This document shows, piece by piece, positions 18,054-28,100 of a stretch of 64,000 bases of DNA. The stretch's first letter is position 1; each line of letters opens with the position of its first letter. This DNA is from Sansalvadorimonas sp965221135 (GTDB lineage Bacteria; Pseudomonadota; Gammaproteobacteria; Pseudomonadales; Endozoicomonadaceae), in NCBI GenBank assembly GCA_965221135.1, contig CBDCRZ010000127.1, forward strand, positions 248,001 to 312,000. Direction: 5' to 3'. Position numbers and translations under genes: made by a program. The notes beneath the pieces are model-generated. The model ran no database searches. It was not told where the DNA came from and was given only the letters and a program-made list of their open reading frames with translations.

Positions 18054-20768
18054 TTGTTAAACAGCCAGAAGTTTCGCTTGACCATGACCTGTTTCAAAGT
18101 GGCTGTACACTGCTGTATTGCCTTGCCAATGGTGCTATGCATCTCCATAGCTTCGGCCGGTGGCGGACATAGCTGCGGGCTCAGTGGCGGAGCCGGCGTA
18201 AAGGCAGCCAACCACACATCCGCTGCGTATATGGCTTATGCCGCTGCAGCAATCTCTAACGCGCGAACCTGCGGAAGAAATACCACAGCACGCGTGTCTG
18301 GCCCGGCGGCAGCTCCCTTTGATAGCCATTATCGCAATAGCAGTTATTTCAGCAATCACAGCCGTCAGCTGTCTAAAACCAGCCCTGGTAAAATGGCCAA
18401 AACAAAAGCCGTGAAAAACCATACAGGCCACCTCCAGAAAACGTTTCCACAGGTAGTGCCCCAGTCTTCTGCTCCGGCTTCTTCTCCAGCTTCTTCTAAA
18501 GAGCGCCACCTGATGCAGGGAGGCATCCGCAGAACTGACAGTCAAACCCGACATCAGATCCAGCCCCATAAAAGCTGGAAGAGCCTATCGTCTACCGACA
18601 CACAGGCCATACAACACAGCAGAGCCGTTCATCCAAAAGAATGGCAAAGACAAAAACGCGCAGGTGATTATCAAACTGCAAGAACAACGGGAGTAAAAAA
18701 AACAAAGAGAAAATCACCAAAAGCCGCCCTTCCTACCCTGAAGTCATGGCCACACAGGGGCAAACAAGGAGCAGTCGCCTCGGCCATTTATTACCAGAGC
18801 GACTATGAACCCTACTCACTTGATTATGACGATCAGGACACCGGGCTGGAGCAGGACATACAACACCTGACGCTACAAACAAACCAGCAAAAAGAGGCGC
18901 ACCTGAAGGAACAAAGATCGCCGCAGGAAAACCAGCGGCAGGATGTTCATGCTGATACGCTTCCCGAGGGTAAGTTTTACGAAGAGCAGCCCGCATCGGC
19001 ACAATCCGACAGCCAGCTACACCCCCAATACCAACAAGGCTGGCAAGACAAAGCCGCCCAGATGGCGCTTATGGCACTGGCCTCCCTTTCAACAAATCAT
19101 CCCATTTATCCACTGGTGGCCGCTTCAGGGCTATTGGGGTTAAACCTTCATGCAGCAGGGGCACAGCAAGCTCCGATGCTTACAGAGACACCGCAAAATA
19201 TTACCCAGCCCTGTTGTAGTCCTGCTGTGTTTAATTGTTCTGGTGAGGGGATCACTATAGTTTGGAGTGTGATACTGCCTGGATCTTCGACAGTGCACCT
19301 CGTCACCGACCCCTTGATTAAGGAGAAAGGCATTACTACGTCATTGGTTCTGGATAATGGGCATGTATCAAATGAACTGTCAGTGCCTACACACATTGAA
19401 GGCTTAAATGGTTTACAGGCCCGGTGTATGTTATATCCAGGAGGATTCACATCTAATTTCGCAACCCTTACTATAGAATCCGGCCTGGGGGCTGCACAAA
19501 ATCTTAAATTTGGCGACACTTTTAGTGTATTAACCTGGGAGGAGGCACAAGCAGCAGGCCTGAGCGGCACACCGGCTTACAGTGTCACTGTTCGGGATCT
19601 TACGCTTAACCAAACCTTGGTTAATCTTTCTGGTCAACCTTGCTGCACTATACATTTACCTCTTTTAGAAACATGCCATTCTGTACAGGGCGCAGTGACC
19701 TCCCTCCTTGGGAACCACTCTGGACCGACAGTAACTATCGACAAAAGAACCCCTGGGGAATATTTAACTGTTCAGGATGTTTTACTGGACACATCCAGCA
19801 ACTCCACAACCGATTACTTACAGATCCTATTGCAGCAGAGAGGATATATTCCATGTCCAACGCAAAAACTGAAGGTCTCCTATGGAGAGACCGAGGCCTC
19901 TCAGTACCAGACGTATTTGATGGAGAGGGTAAATACTCTTTTCACCATTGAATTCCCAACCCACACCAAAAGCAATAATTACACTGTAACGGCCATCATT
20001 CTGGATGAATTAGGCAACCCCCAACACAGTTACACAGAGTCTGTAAGCACACCACCTGAGGCAACAACAACCGGTTCAACAACCCCCACCCAGATTATAC
20101 TGTCCACACTGACGCAAACGCCGGGTTCCAGCGATCTGAACACTCAGCCAACAACAATTAAATTGTCTGGCAGCCCCCCAACACCCGCCCATTTAATGCC
20201 CCCGAGCAGCATTGACGAGCCTTCTGAATCCGGGGGCAGCATAGATACGAGTGTGCCCCCCCCCACCCAGATTATACTGGCCACACAGTCGCAGGCACCG
20301 GTTTCCAGCGATCCGGGCACTCAGCCAACAATAACGCTTAAGCTGTTTAGCATCACCCCAACACCCGCCCATTCAATGCCCCCGAGCAGCACTGACGAGA
20401 CTTCTGAATCAGGGGGCAGCATGGAAGCGAGTGTGGCCGCAATCACGGTCGCAGCTGCAACAACCCCCACCCACTCAATGTCCCCGACCGACGGATCTTC
20501 AGAACCAGGCAGCATAGGCGCAGCAATAATAGGATCCAGTGTGGCCGCAGTTACGGCAGCCACCGCTGTAGCCGCAACAGTGGCTGTGGTTGTGATTGTA
20601 AAAAAACGGGCAGACAGCAAGCCCTCACAGAGCACCGAGGCTGGCGCCTGGCTTCTACATGATGTTGAAATGAGTAATGCTGAAATAAACAACCTTGAAA
20701 AGGGGCTGGAGCCGGAACCAGAAGATCAACAACCCGCTGGTATTAGCGAGGAAAACACAGCTCTGTAA
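18054..20768 (+). CDS. Mucin-like single-pass surface protein of unknown function
   Basis: 904 residues. N-terminal Sec signal ends near residue 35 (CCIALPMVLCISIASA-GGG). Then a long Gln/Lys/Ser-rich, low-complexity region (about 40-330), a hydrophobic-then-Cys-containing region (about 340-660) with beta-rich character, and a Ser/Thr/Pro stalk (670-830) with two tandem 59-residue repeats. A membrane segment near 840-865 (VAAVTAATAVAATVAVVVIV) is followed by KKR and an acidic tail, a type I topology with a cytoplasmic end. The start is TTG at 18054, with AGGAGG four bases before it; ATG 18084 is an alternative. A C9 tract at 20256-20264 lies in the stalk, so slippage would remove the anchor. 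No family recognised. A host-facing, glycosylated surface role is inference. Confidence 0.75.
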   Translation: MLNSQKFRLTMTCFKVAVHCCIALPMVLCISIASAGGGHSCGLSGGAGVKAANHTSAAYMAYAAAAISNARTCGRNTTARVSGPAAAPFDSHYRNSSYFSNHSRQLSKTSPGKMAKTKAVKNHTGHLQKTFPQVVPQSSAPASSPASSKERHLMQGGIRRTDSQTRHQIQPHKSWKSLSSTDTQAIQHSRAVHPKEWQRQKRAGDYQTARTTGVKKTKRKSPKAALPTLKSWPHRGKQGAVASAIYYQSDYEPYSLDYDDQDTGLEQDIQHLTLQTNQQKEAHLKEQRSPQENQRQDVHADTLPEGKFYEEQPASAQSDSQLHPQYQQGWQDKAAQMALMALASLSTNHPIYPLVAASGLLGLNLHAAGAQQAPMLTETPQNITQPCCSPAVFNCSGEGITIVWSVILPGSSTVHLVTDPLIKEKGITTSLVLDNGHVSNELSVPTHIEGLNGLQARCMLYPGGFTSNFATLTIESGLGAAQNLKFGDTFSVLTWEEAQAAGLSGTPAYSVTVRDLTLNQTLVNLSGQPCCTIHLPLLETCHSVQGAVTSLLGNHSGPTVTIDKRTPGEYLTVQDVLLDTSSNSTTDYLQILLQQRGYIPCPTQKLKVSYGETEASQYQTYLMERVNTLFTIEFPTHTKSNNYTVTAIILDELGNPQHSYTESVSTPPEATTTGSTTPTQIILSTLTQTPGSSDLNTQPTTIKLSGSPPTPAHLMPPSSIDEPSESGGSIDTSVPPPTQIILATQSQAPVSSDPGTQPTITLKLFSITPTPAHSMPPSSTDETSESGGSMEASVAAITVAAATTPTHSMSPTDGSSEPGSIGAAIIGSSVAAVTAATAVAATVAVVVIVKKRADSKPSQSTEAGAWLLHDVEMSNAEINNLEKGLEPEPEDQQPAGISEENTAL
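20085..20438 (+). repeat. Two tandem 177-bp repeats in the stalk of the mucin-like protein
   Basis: Two copies, 20085-20261 and about 20262-20438, each starting with CCCACCCAGATTATACTG and encoding 59 residues (PTQIIL...PTPAH...MPPSS...SESGGS). A shorter, diverged third copy follows (THSMSP...SSEPGS). The period is a multiple of three, so copy number can change in frame. Confidence 0.85.
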
Positions 20769-20845
20769 CTGTTCATAATAAATATCCAGTGAAAACAAAA
20801 AAGGAGTCGGGTCAGGTGCATTTCATTCATCTCTGACCCATCCCT

Positions 20846-20869
20846 AAAAAAGGACGGCTTCCTTTTTTT
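20846..20869 (+). terminator. Probable terminator after the mucin-like gene
   Basis: Stem AAAAAAGGA / TCCTTTTTT around a 5-base loop, followed by T. It could also serve the opposite strand. Confidence 0.6.
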
Positions 20870-20930
20870 ACTAAGCGCCTGATCAGCCCATTTTATTTGT
20901 TCTCACCAACACATTTGTATAGCCCTCTAC

Positions 20931-21449
20931 CTACTTCTGCTCAATAAACGAGTGATCAGCAGGCTGCACAGACAAAGGGGCAGAAAAGTGAGCGTGACGA
21001 ATCAGGTAGTTATCACCGTGTTTCTCCAGCCCCATAGTCACCCGCAAAGTTGGCATATGAAACCAGTCACTACTTCCCGTTGGCTGATAGGCGGGGCTCC
21101 AGTGTGAGACCACTATTGCGCTGTCGCCATGAACAAAAGCCTGAACCTGAGAAGGATTCGCCTTCACCTTTGCCTCACTAAAATCCCGGGAAATCACTTT
21201 CCGCAACATCGGCTTATCAACAGCCTCTTCGTCAGCCCCGGTTCCCCAGATCATCAGCGGACCTTCAGCCATAAGTGCCATAAGCCCGTCCATATCCTGA
21301 GCTTCATAAACCTCAATATACTGGCTGTGCAGTTCCATAGCCTGCCGCTTATTACCAGAACCATCGGCCTGAGCCTGCAACGTAAACAGGACCGAAAACA
21401 ACAGAACACCTGCAGCTTTCATTGATTGAAACCAGCCCGGTTTTTTCAT
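20931..21449 (-). CDS. Secreted NTF2-like (SnoaL-type) protein
   Basis: 172 residues with a Sec signal (MKKPGWFQSMKAAGVLLFSVLFTLQAQA, cleaved before DGSG). The mature part starts with an alpha-helix and the AQDMDGLMALMAEGPLMIWG pattern typical of the SnoaL/DUF4440 NTF2-like fold, then curved beta-strands (AFVHGDSAIVVSHWSPAY, MPTLRVTMGLEKHGDNYLI, HAHFSAP). Such domains bind small ligands or act as small enzymes; no catalytic assignment is possible. The frame is open 17 codons upstream, but ATG 21449 has GGGGTGG upstream and gives a proper signal peptide. Monocistronic. Confidence 0.8.
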   Translation of the reverse strand: MKKPGWFQSMKAAGVLLFSVLFTLQAQADGSGNKRQAMELHSQYIEVYEAQDMDGLMALMAEGPLMIWGTGADEEAVDKPMLRKVISRDFSEAKVKANPSQVQAFVHGDSAIVVSHWSPAYQPTGSSDWFHMPTLRVTMGLEKHGDNYLIRHAHFSAPLSVQPADHSFIEQK

Positions 21450-21584
21450 AACCCACCCCTTTAATCGATTGTCATTAAGATCAGTCATTGTTGGAGTCAT
21501 CTTGTTTTTTATTACTACGGAGCATGAATCCTGTGTTGCTCTCCGTCATAAGCCATACCCAGTCTAGTACAGCCCCAATAAAGA

Positions 21585-21615
21585 AAGCCCGCTCCTGTTG
21601 CCAGGGGCGGGCTTG
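21585..21615. terminator. Rho-independent terminator
   Basis: AAGCCCGCTCCTG / CAGGGGCGGGCTT, stem of about 12 pairs with one mismatch, placed after the minus-strand propeller-cytochrome gene. Confidence 0.85.
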
Positions 21616-21665
21616 TTTCACACGGTTACAACTTACTTAAAAACAGTTATCAACCGCTGGATCGG

Positions 21666-24600
21666 TCAGACAGAATCATCTCTGTTCAAGGTTCCATCTT
21701 CGTCACGGTCAAGACCTACACGGACACCGGAACCAGGAGGAACACAGGTAAAGGTCAGACTGTTAGAACCGGCCTTGGCCAATGTTCTGATCTGATCTTT
21801 GCTCAGAGTCGACTCTCCGGCCTTATCGGTCCGGTAGCTGCCACTCTTCAGCAGGTAACCACGTTGCTGACCGTTAACCACTCCTCGTGCCACCAAATCA
21901 CACTCTTTGGTGTTGCCTCCAAGAATCTTGGACACAAAAGCCTTATTAGAACGATTCTCAAGGAACTTCAGACGATTCAGCATGCCTTTGGTAGCACCTG
22001 CGGTAATGGTGATCTGCTGGCCAACAACCGGCGCCAGATCAGAATCAAACTCCATCAGGTAGTCAACCAGACCCTGTCGAACAGTGTCACTGGGAATACC
22101 AACAGTGCCTGACTGGTCATTAAAGGTACAACCATGGAGATCACCACTCATACCCGGAGGACAACCTCGGGTACCATCATCGAATACTCCACCCTGCAGG
22201 AACTGGAACAGCTGGTCCGTCGCGCCATCATGGAGGAAACCAAAGCCTCTCACCTGTTGCCCCTGATGCTCACGGGTCGGGCTGACCATAAAGCCGTTCC
22301 GGTCTGGCAGACCAAACATACCGATTCTCTGATAAAGATTTCGGAAGCTGGGCACCTTGGTTACGAGAATTTCGCCACCGTGAGCCACCTTGCCATCAGA
22401 GCCGTAGAACCCTTTGGCCGGATCATGGGTATGACATCCTTCGCAGGTTTTGCCATCCTGACGACTTGCAGGGCGGAAAATACTGTCATCTTCCATACCA
22501 TCAGAACGACGAGGGCCAGCAAAGAAATCAGCACCACGCTGCGCCGATGTACTGAGTTTATTATTCAGTTTTCGAATGGGGTTAGGAGGTAACTGAACCG
22601 CCAGCATAAAGTCAGCGAACTTATCCATATCCCGCTCAAGGTCTCGGGTTTTCTGAGGCTTATTCGTAGCATCAACACTGTCCAGCTCAACATCCAGCCC
22701 CATCAGACCTTCAAAAGCAACAATGAAGTTCTTGAAGGACAGCCGTTCATCAAGATTCTCCATATTCTGGATATTACGAGCATCCTGAGTACCGAAGTAA
22801 CCAGTCACCCGGTCACCACGCCAGTGCATATGACCATGAGTCGACATGCCGCGCATAGTCTGCGTGGTCATAGGCCCTTTCATGGAGGCCAGCGTCAGCT
22901 CTTTACCATCACCATTGAGAATTTCCGCAAAGAAGCACCCATCGTCGTACACAGCCTGATTGTTATTACAGTTCAGACGGGTGAAATGCTTCGTTGGGAA
23001 AGGGTTGGTGTTGAGAGTGTTGCCGCCGTCAGGGTTACCCAGGTTCCAGGCCAGATGGTCCATGTCACCAAAGATATGACAGGAGGCACAGGAGGATTCA
23101 CCATTCGATGATGTTCTGTTAGCGTCATACAGCATAAAACGTCCAGCCTGGAGCTCTGCAGGTTCCGGGTTGAACATAGTCACTGTCTGACGTGCTTCAC
23201 CTGTTGTCGCATCAATAACCTTTACACTGTTATCGAAGCGGGTCAGAACATAGAGCTGCCCGTTATCACCGTTATTCAGTTCATCCAGAAGCAACCCCTG
23301 AGGACCGCCTTCTACAGGAATATGATAAGGACTGTAGTCTTCCGGAGTCACCTGATTCCAGCGGGAATTGCTTTCCAGGTCGGCCGTGTCATAAACAGCA
23401 ATCTTGTTTGACCCCAACGCTGCTACATAAAGCGTCGTGCCATCAGAGCTGATCTGCATCTCAAGAGGCGTCGAGACCGAGTGTTGTTTCACACTGGCCG
23501 GCGCTTTCAGCTGAGAATAATTAATATGCTTGTTCAGGTGTCGAGGGCTCACTGAACCATTCTGCGGATCAATCACGGTTATACGGGACTTCGCAATATG
23601 CCCCTGTACAGTCGAACCACCATGAACACCGGGACCTTCAAAACGGGTAGCGTTATTAGATTCCGTATTGGAAACGTAAACCTTACCGTTTACAGGGTTC
23701 ACTGCCATGTTGAACAGCGTAGTACCCACATGCTTAAAGTTACGTACCTGATTCAGGGTGCCCGCATTAATAGCAAACACATCATTGTCTGGCAGCGTGA
23801 AACGGATGGCATTGGAGAAGTTCAAGCCACGGGAATCCTTCCACTGACCGGACGCCTCATCATACTTCACAATCATCCCTGTCCAGGGTTGAATAACGCC
23901 ATCGGCATTACGCCCTGGAGCCGGACGGTTAGCAGGCAGACGACCATTGGCCAGACCATTCGGTGAGGAAATCCCATCCTGAACATTACAACCGTTAGGG
24001 TCATCCAGACGAACCCTGTAGCCCTGCACTGTCGCATACTGAGGCTCAACATCCTCAAAACCGGCACAGACTACGCCCTCATGGACGACTGACGTCTGGT
24101 TACCCGAATTGAACACCGCCGCATAAACAGTATTACCATCCGGACTCACTGTCAGTGCACGAGGCGTATCACCAAAGAGCTCAATGATTTTGACAGGCTT
24201 ACCACCCAGCGCACGGGTTTGGTTATTGGCATTAAATACCCAGACATCGGCCCGGGGAACACTGGGTGTATGAATTTCTGGGCCACCAGCACCGGGGATT
24301 CTTTTGATAGAACCATGAGTCCGGTGCTGACCACGGTGAGCCGTGGTAATAAAGGCTTTATCTTTGGCAAAGACAATATCTCGCGGTTCATCGCCCACCA
24401 GCAGCGTACGCTTCACCACAGAACGTGTGGTATCAACAACACTGACAGAATCTGAAAGATGGTTAACCACCCACAGATCATTACCATTCACGGCAAGAGC
24501 AACGGGCTCCATTCCCACAGGAATAGATACGCTATGACTGAGGGAACCGGCTGTTGATATCGAGAAAACTTCCACGACATTGTCAGGGGTATTTGTCACA

Positions 24601-24752
24601 TAGAGCTTTTTACCATCTTCTGACATCGCCATAGGGCGAACAGAACCTGACTCAAAAGCTATAAACGACGGAGGTGCGGCAAGAGAATTTATTGAGAGCA
24701 GAAACGCGGCCCCTGCCAGGCACAGCGTTCTTAGTTTTCTGACTATATTCAC
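21666..24752 (-). CDS. Secreted beta-propeller / di-heme peroxidase-like fusion, copy 1
   Basis: About 1028 residues. Sec signal (LCLAGAAFLLSINSLA-APP), then YVTN-type beta-propeller blades (LYVTNTPDNVVEVFSI, LWVVNHLSDSVSVVDTT, DGNTVYAAVFNSG) over roughly residues 25-540, then a cytochrome c peroxidase/MauG-like region with two haem c sites: CASCH near 557 and CEGCH near 772. The C terminus has a calcium-loop-like DRDEDGTLNRDD. Two haems in one chain is the CcpA/MauG pattern; the large propeller front is not. Periplasmic or extracellular location is expected, with peroxide or oxidised-substrate chemistry inferred. The frame allows TTG at 24758, but GTG 24752 has AAGG seven bases upstream. Paralogue of the 25106-28171 gene. 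Confidence 0.85.
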   Translation of the reverse strand: MNIVRKLRTLCLAGAAFLLSINSLAAPPSFIAFESGSVRPMAMSEDGKKLYVTNTPDNVVEVFSISTAGSLSHSVSIPVGMEPVALAVNGNDLWVVNHLSDSVSVVDTTRSVVKRTLLVGDEPRDIVFAKDKAFITTAHRGQHRTHGSIKRIPGAGGPEIHTPSVPRADVWVFNANNQTRALGGKPVKIIELFGDTPRALTVSPDGNTVYAAVFNSGNQTSVVHEGVVCAGFEDVEPQYATVQGYRVRLDDPNGCNVQDGISSPNGLANGRLPANRPAPGRNADGVIQPWTGMIVKYDEASGQWKDSRGLNFSNAIRFTLPDNDVFAINAGTLNQVRNFKHVGTTLFNMAVNPVNGKVYVSNTESNNATRFEGPGVHGGSTVQGHIAKSRITVIDPQNGSVSPRHLNKHINYSQLKAPASVKQHSVSTPLEMQISSDGTTLYVAALGSNKIAVYDTADLESNSRWNQVTPEDYSPYHIPVEGGPQGLLLDELNNGDNGQLYVLTRFDNSVKVIDATTGEARQTVTMFNPEPAELQAGRFMLYDANRTSSNGESSCASCHIFGDMDHLAWNLGNPDGGNTLNTNPFPTKHFTRLNCNNNQAVYDDGCFFAEILNGDGKELTLASMKGPMTTQTMRGMSTHGHMHWRGDRVTGYFGTQDARNIQNMENLDERLSFKNFIVAFEGLMGLDVELDSVDATNKPQKTRDLERDMDKFADFMLAVQLPPNPIRKLNNKLSTSAQRGADFFAGPRRSDGMEDDSIFRPASRQDGKTCEGCHTHDPAKGFYGSDGKVAHGGEILVTKVPSFRNLYQRIGMFGLPDRNGFMVSPTREHQGQQVRGFGFLHDGATDQLFQFLQGGVFDDGTRGCPPGMSGDLHGCTFNDQSGTVGIPSDTVRQGLVDYLMEFDSDLAPVVGQQITITAGATKGMLNRLKFLENRSNKAFVSKILGGNTKECDLVARGVVNGQQRGYLLKSGSYRTDKAGESTLSKDQIRTLAKAGSNSLTFTCVPPGSGVRVGLDRDEDGTLNRDDSV

Positions 24753-24758
24753 AGGCAA

Positions 24759-25105
24759 GCCTTTTATTATTTAGGTATGGCTAATTCCTGGTCATGACCA
24801 ACTCCACACTTGCTACTTCAGGTCAAAGACCTCCTTTCATTGCAGATAAGACATCTGCGTAATTTACTGGAACTGCTCAAAATATGAGCAGACTTCAGGA
24901 AGCATCCAAATTAAAAGTACATACTCCCTTAACTGAAGATATAGACGCCACTTACAACATCAAATTTTCAGGACTTCATTTACCACAAAATTATTAAATT
25001 TGTGACCTGCATCTCTTTTTTATCACCCCTGACAAAAAACCCGCCCCTGCAAAGCAGGGGCGGGTTTTTAAGCTTTCTCAGTTTCGCTGGTCAGCGAATC
25101 ATCAA
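24759..25105. other. Spacer between the two propeller-cytochrome paralogues
   Basis: AT-rich with no gene. It contains the terminator of the upstream paralogue (25034-25069) and presumably the promoter of the downstream one; I see no clear operator. Confidence 0.6.
25034..25069. terminator. Strong rho-independent terminator
   Basis: CCCGCCCCTGC / GCAGGGGCGGG, 11-pair perfect stem, 3-base loop, flanked by A and T runs; follows the minus-strand gene 25106-28171. Confidence 0.95.
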
Positions 25106-28100
25106 TTAAGCTTCGTCACCGTTGTATACGCCGTCCATGTTACGGTCAAGCGCGATACGCTCACCGGTACCGGCAGGTACACAAGTGAAGGTCAGAGCGT
25201 TGCCGGCCTGTTGAGCCAGGCTGCGCATCTGCCACTTGGTCATACCAGCTTCGCTCTCCTTATCAGAGTAGTAAACACCCTGGTAAAGCATGTAGCCGCG
25301 CTGTTGACCATTTACAACACCACGTGCAACCAGGTCACACTGTGTGGTTTCGCCACCCAGCAGCTTGGATACGAATGGTGCAGCAGCACGCTGCTCGAGG
25401 AACTTAACACGGTTAACCATACCAGTGGTTGCACCACGAGCCAGAGTGATCTGCTGACCAGTTGCTGGTGGCAGGTCGGTATCAAACTCAAGCAGGTAGT
25501 CTACGAGACCCTGACGAACACGGTCGTTAGGAATACCAACAGAACCGGATTGGTCATTGTTCTCACAACCGTGCAGAGCAGCGATCATGCCAGCAGGACA
25601 GCCGCGGTCACCGTTATCGAACACGCCACCTTGCAGGAACTGGAACAACTGGTCGGTTGCGCCATCGTGCAGGAAGCCGAAGCCACGGATCTGCTCACCC
25701 TGGTGCTGACGGGTAGTACTGATCTGGAAGCCCTGACGATCAGGCAGACCGAACATACCGATACGCTGGTACAGGTTACGGAAGTGAGGAGCTTTCAGGA
25801 TCATGATCTCACCGCCGTGAGAAACTTCACCGTTAGCACCGTACCAACCCTTGGCTGGGTCATGACGGTGGCACTCTTCACAAGTGAAACCATCCTGACG
25901 GTTTGCAGGCTTGAATACGGAATCATCTTCCATACCGTCTGAACGACGAGGACCATCGAAGAACGCATCACCCAGCTGGGCAGAAGCACTCAGAGAGTTA
26001 TCCAGATTACGCAGTGGGTTAGGAGGCAGCTGAACGCTCAGCATGAAGTCTGCAAACTTGTCCATGTCCTTTTCAAGCTGAACACGTACGTCAGACTTAT
26101 TCTCAGCTTCAACACCACCTTCCAGATCAACGTCCATACCCATCAGACCTTCAAAAGCAACAATGAAGTTCTTGAAAGACAGACGCGTATCAATCTTCTC
26201 AGGATCAGTCGTAGTATCTGTACCGAAGTAACCCGTTACACGGTCACCACGCCAGTGCATATGACCAGCATTCTGCATGCCGCGCATAGTCTGGGTAGTC
26301 ATAGGACCTTTCATGGAAGCCAGAGTACGCTCATCACCGTCACCGTTCAGGATCTCGGCAAAGTAGCACTCATCATACTGCCACGCCTGACGGTTACGGC
26401 AGTTCAGACGAGTCATGTGCTCAGTCGGGAAAGGGTTGCTGTTGTAGGTGTTGCCACCATCAGGGTTACCCAGGTTCCAGGCCAGATGATCCATGTCACC
26501 AAAGATGTGACAGGAAGCACAGGAAGACTCACCGTTAGAGGAAGAACGATTTGCATCGTACAGCATGAAACGACCAGCCTGCAGCGCAGCAGGTTCCGGG
26601 TTGAACATGGTCAGAGCCTGACGCTGTTCACCGGTAGCCGCATCAATAACCTTAACGCTGTTATCGAAACGAGTCAGAACATAGAGCTGACCATTGTCAC
26701 CGTTGCGGTCTTCATCCAGCAGGATACCCTGAGGACCACCTTCAACGGAGATGTGGTTGGCGCTCACAGCTTCAGGACGCATCTGGTTCCAGCTGTTGTC
26801 GTTTTCCAGATCTTTAGTGTTGTACACAGCGATCTTGTTGGAACCCAGAGCAGCAACATACAGAGTCTTACCGTCGGAGCTGATCTGCATTTCCATAGGT
26901 GTAGAAACAGAGTGCTTCTTCACGCTATCGTCAGCAGTTTTCAGTACGGAATAGTCGATGTGCTTGTTCAGGTGACGAGGCTTAACCGCACCATTATTCG
27001 GGTTGATCACCGTAATACGGGACTTGGCAATGTTGCCCTGAACCGTAGTACCGCCGTGAACACCAGGACCTTCAAAACGCACAGCGTTGTTAGAGTCAGT
27101 GTTGGCAACGTAGATCTTACCGTTAACAGGGTTAACAGCCATGTTGAACAATGTAGTACCTACGTGCTTGTAGGCATCGCTGTTGTTCAGAGTGTTCGCG
27201 TTAATTGAGAACACGTCATAGTCAGGCAGAGTGAAACGAATACCGTTGGAGAAGTTCAGACCACGAGAGTCTTTCCACTGTCCGGTTTCGTTATCGTACT
27301 TAACGATCATGCCAGTCCAGGGCTGGATCTTGCCTTCCGCGTTACGGCCAGGAGCCGGACGGTTAGCAGGCAGCCAGCCATCGGCCAGACCATTAGGAGA
27401 GGAGATCTTATCCTGAACCTGACAGGTCGGCTCATCCAAACGGACTTCAACGCCGTTTACAGTGGCGATCTGAGGATTAATATCTTCAAAACCGGCACAG
27501 ATAACAGATTCGTGTACGACAGTCGTCTGGTTACCAGAGTTAAAGACTGCAGCGTATACATTGTTGCCGTCAGGGCTGACAGTCAGTGCACGAGGCGTGT
27601 CACCGAACAGTTCAACGATCTTAACCGGCTTACCACCGAGGGCAACGCCCTGATTAGCAGCATCAAATACCCACACGTCCGCACGGGACACGCTTGCGGT
27701 ATGAGTCTGCGGATCACCAGCACCCGGAACATTGTTCAGGGATGGGTGAGTACGGTGCTGACCACGGTGAGCCGTTGTGATAAACGCTTTGCCTTGAGCA
27801 AATACGATATCACGTGGCTCATCGCCCACCAGCAGAGTACGTTCAACAACAGAGTGGTTGGTGTTTACAACGCTGACAGAGTCAGACAGATGGTTAACAA
27901 CCCACAACTTGTTACCGTTAACAGCCAGAGCCACAGGCTCAAGACCGACAGGGATAGACGTGTCGTGATTCAGAGCACCGTTTGCGCCAATGCTGAATAC
28001 TTCAACAACGTTATCTGGGGTGTTGGTAACGTAGAGTTTGGTACCGTCTTCAGACATAGCCATTGGACGGACAGAACCCGACTCAAAGGCAATAAAATTG

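Noticed and set aside
26255..27208. 317-codon frame antisense to propeller-cytochrome copy 2
   Set aside because: Shadow frame; the minus-strand protein has signal peptide, propeller and haem motifs, and copy 1 lacks a matching full-length antisense frame.
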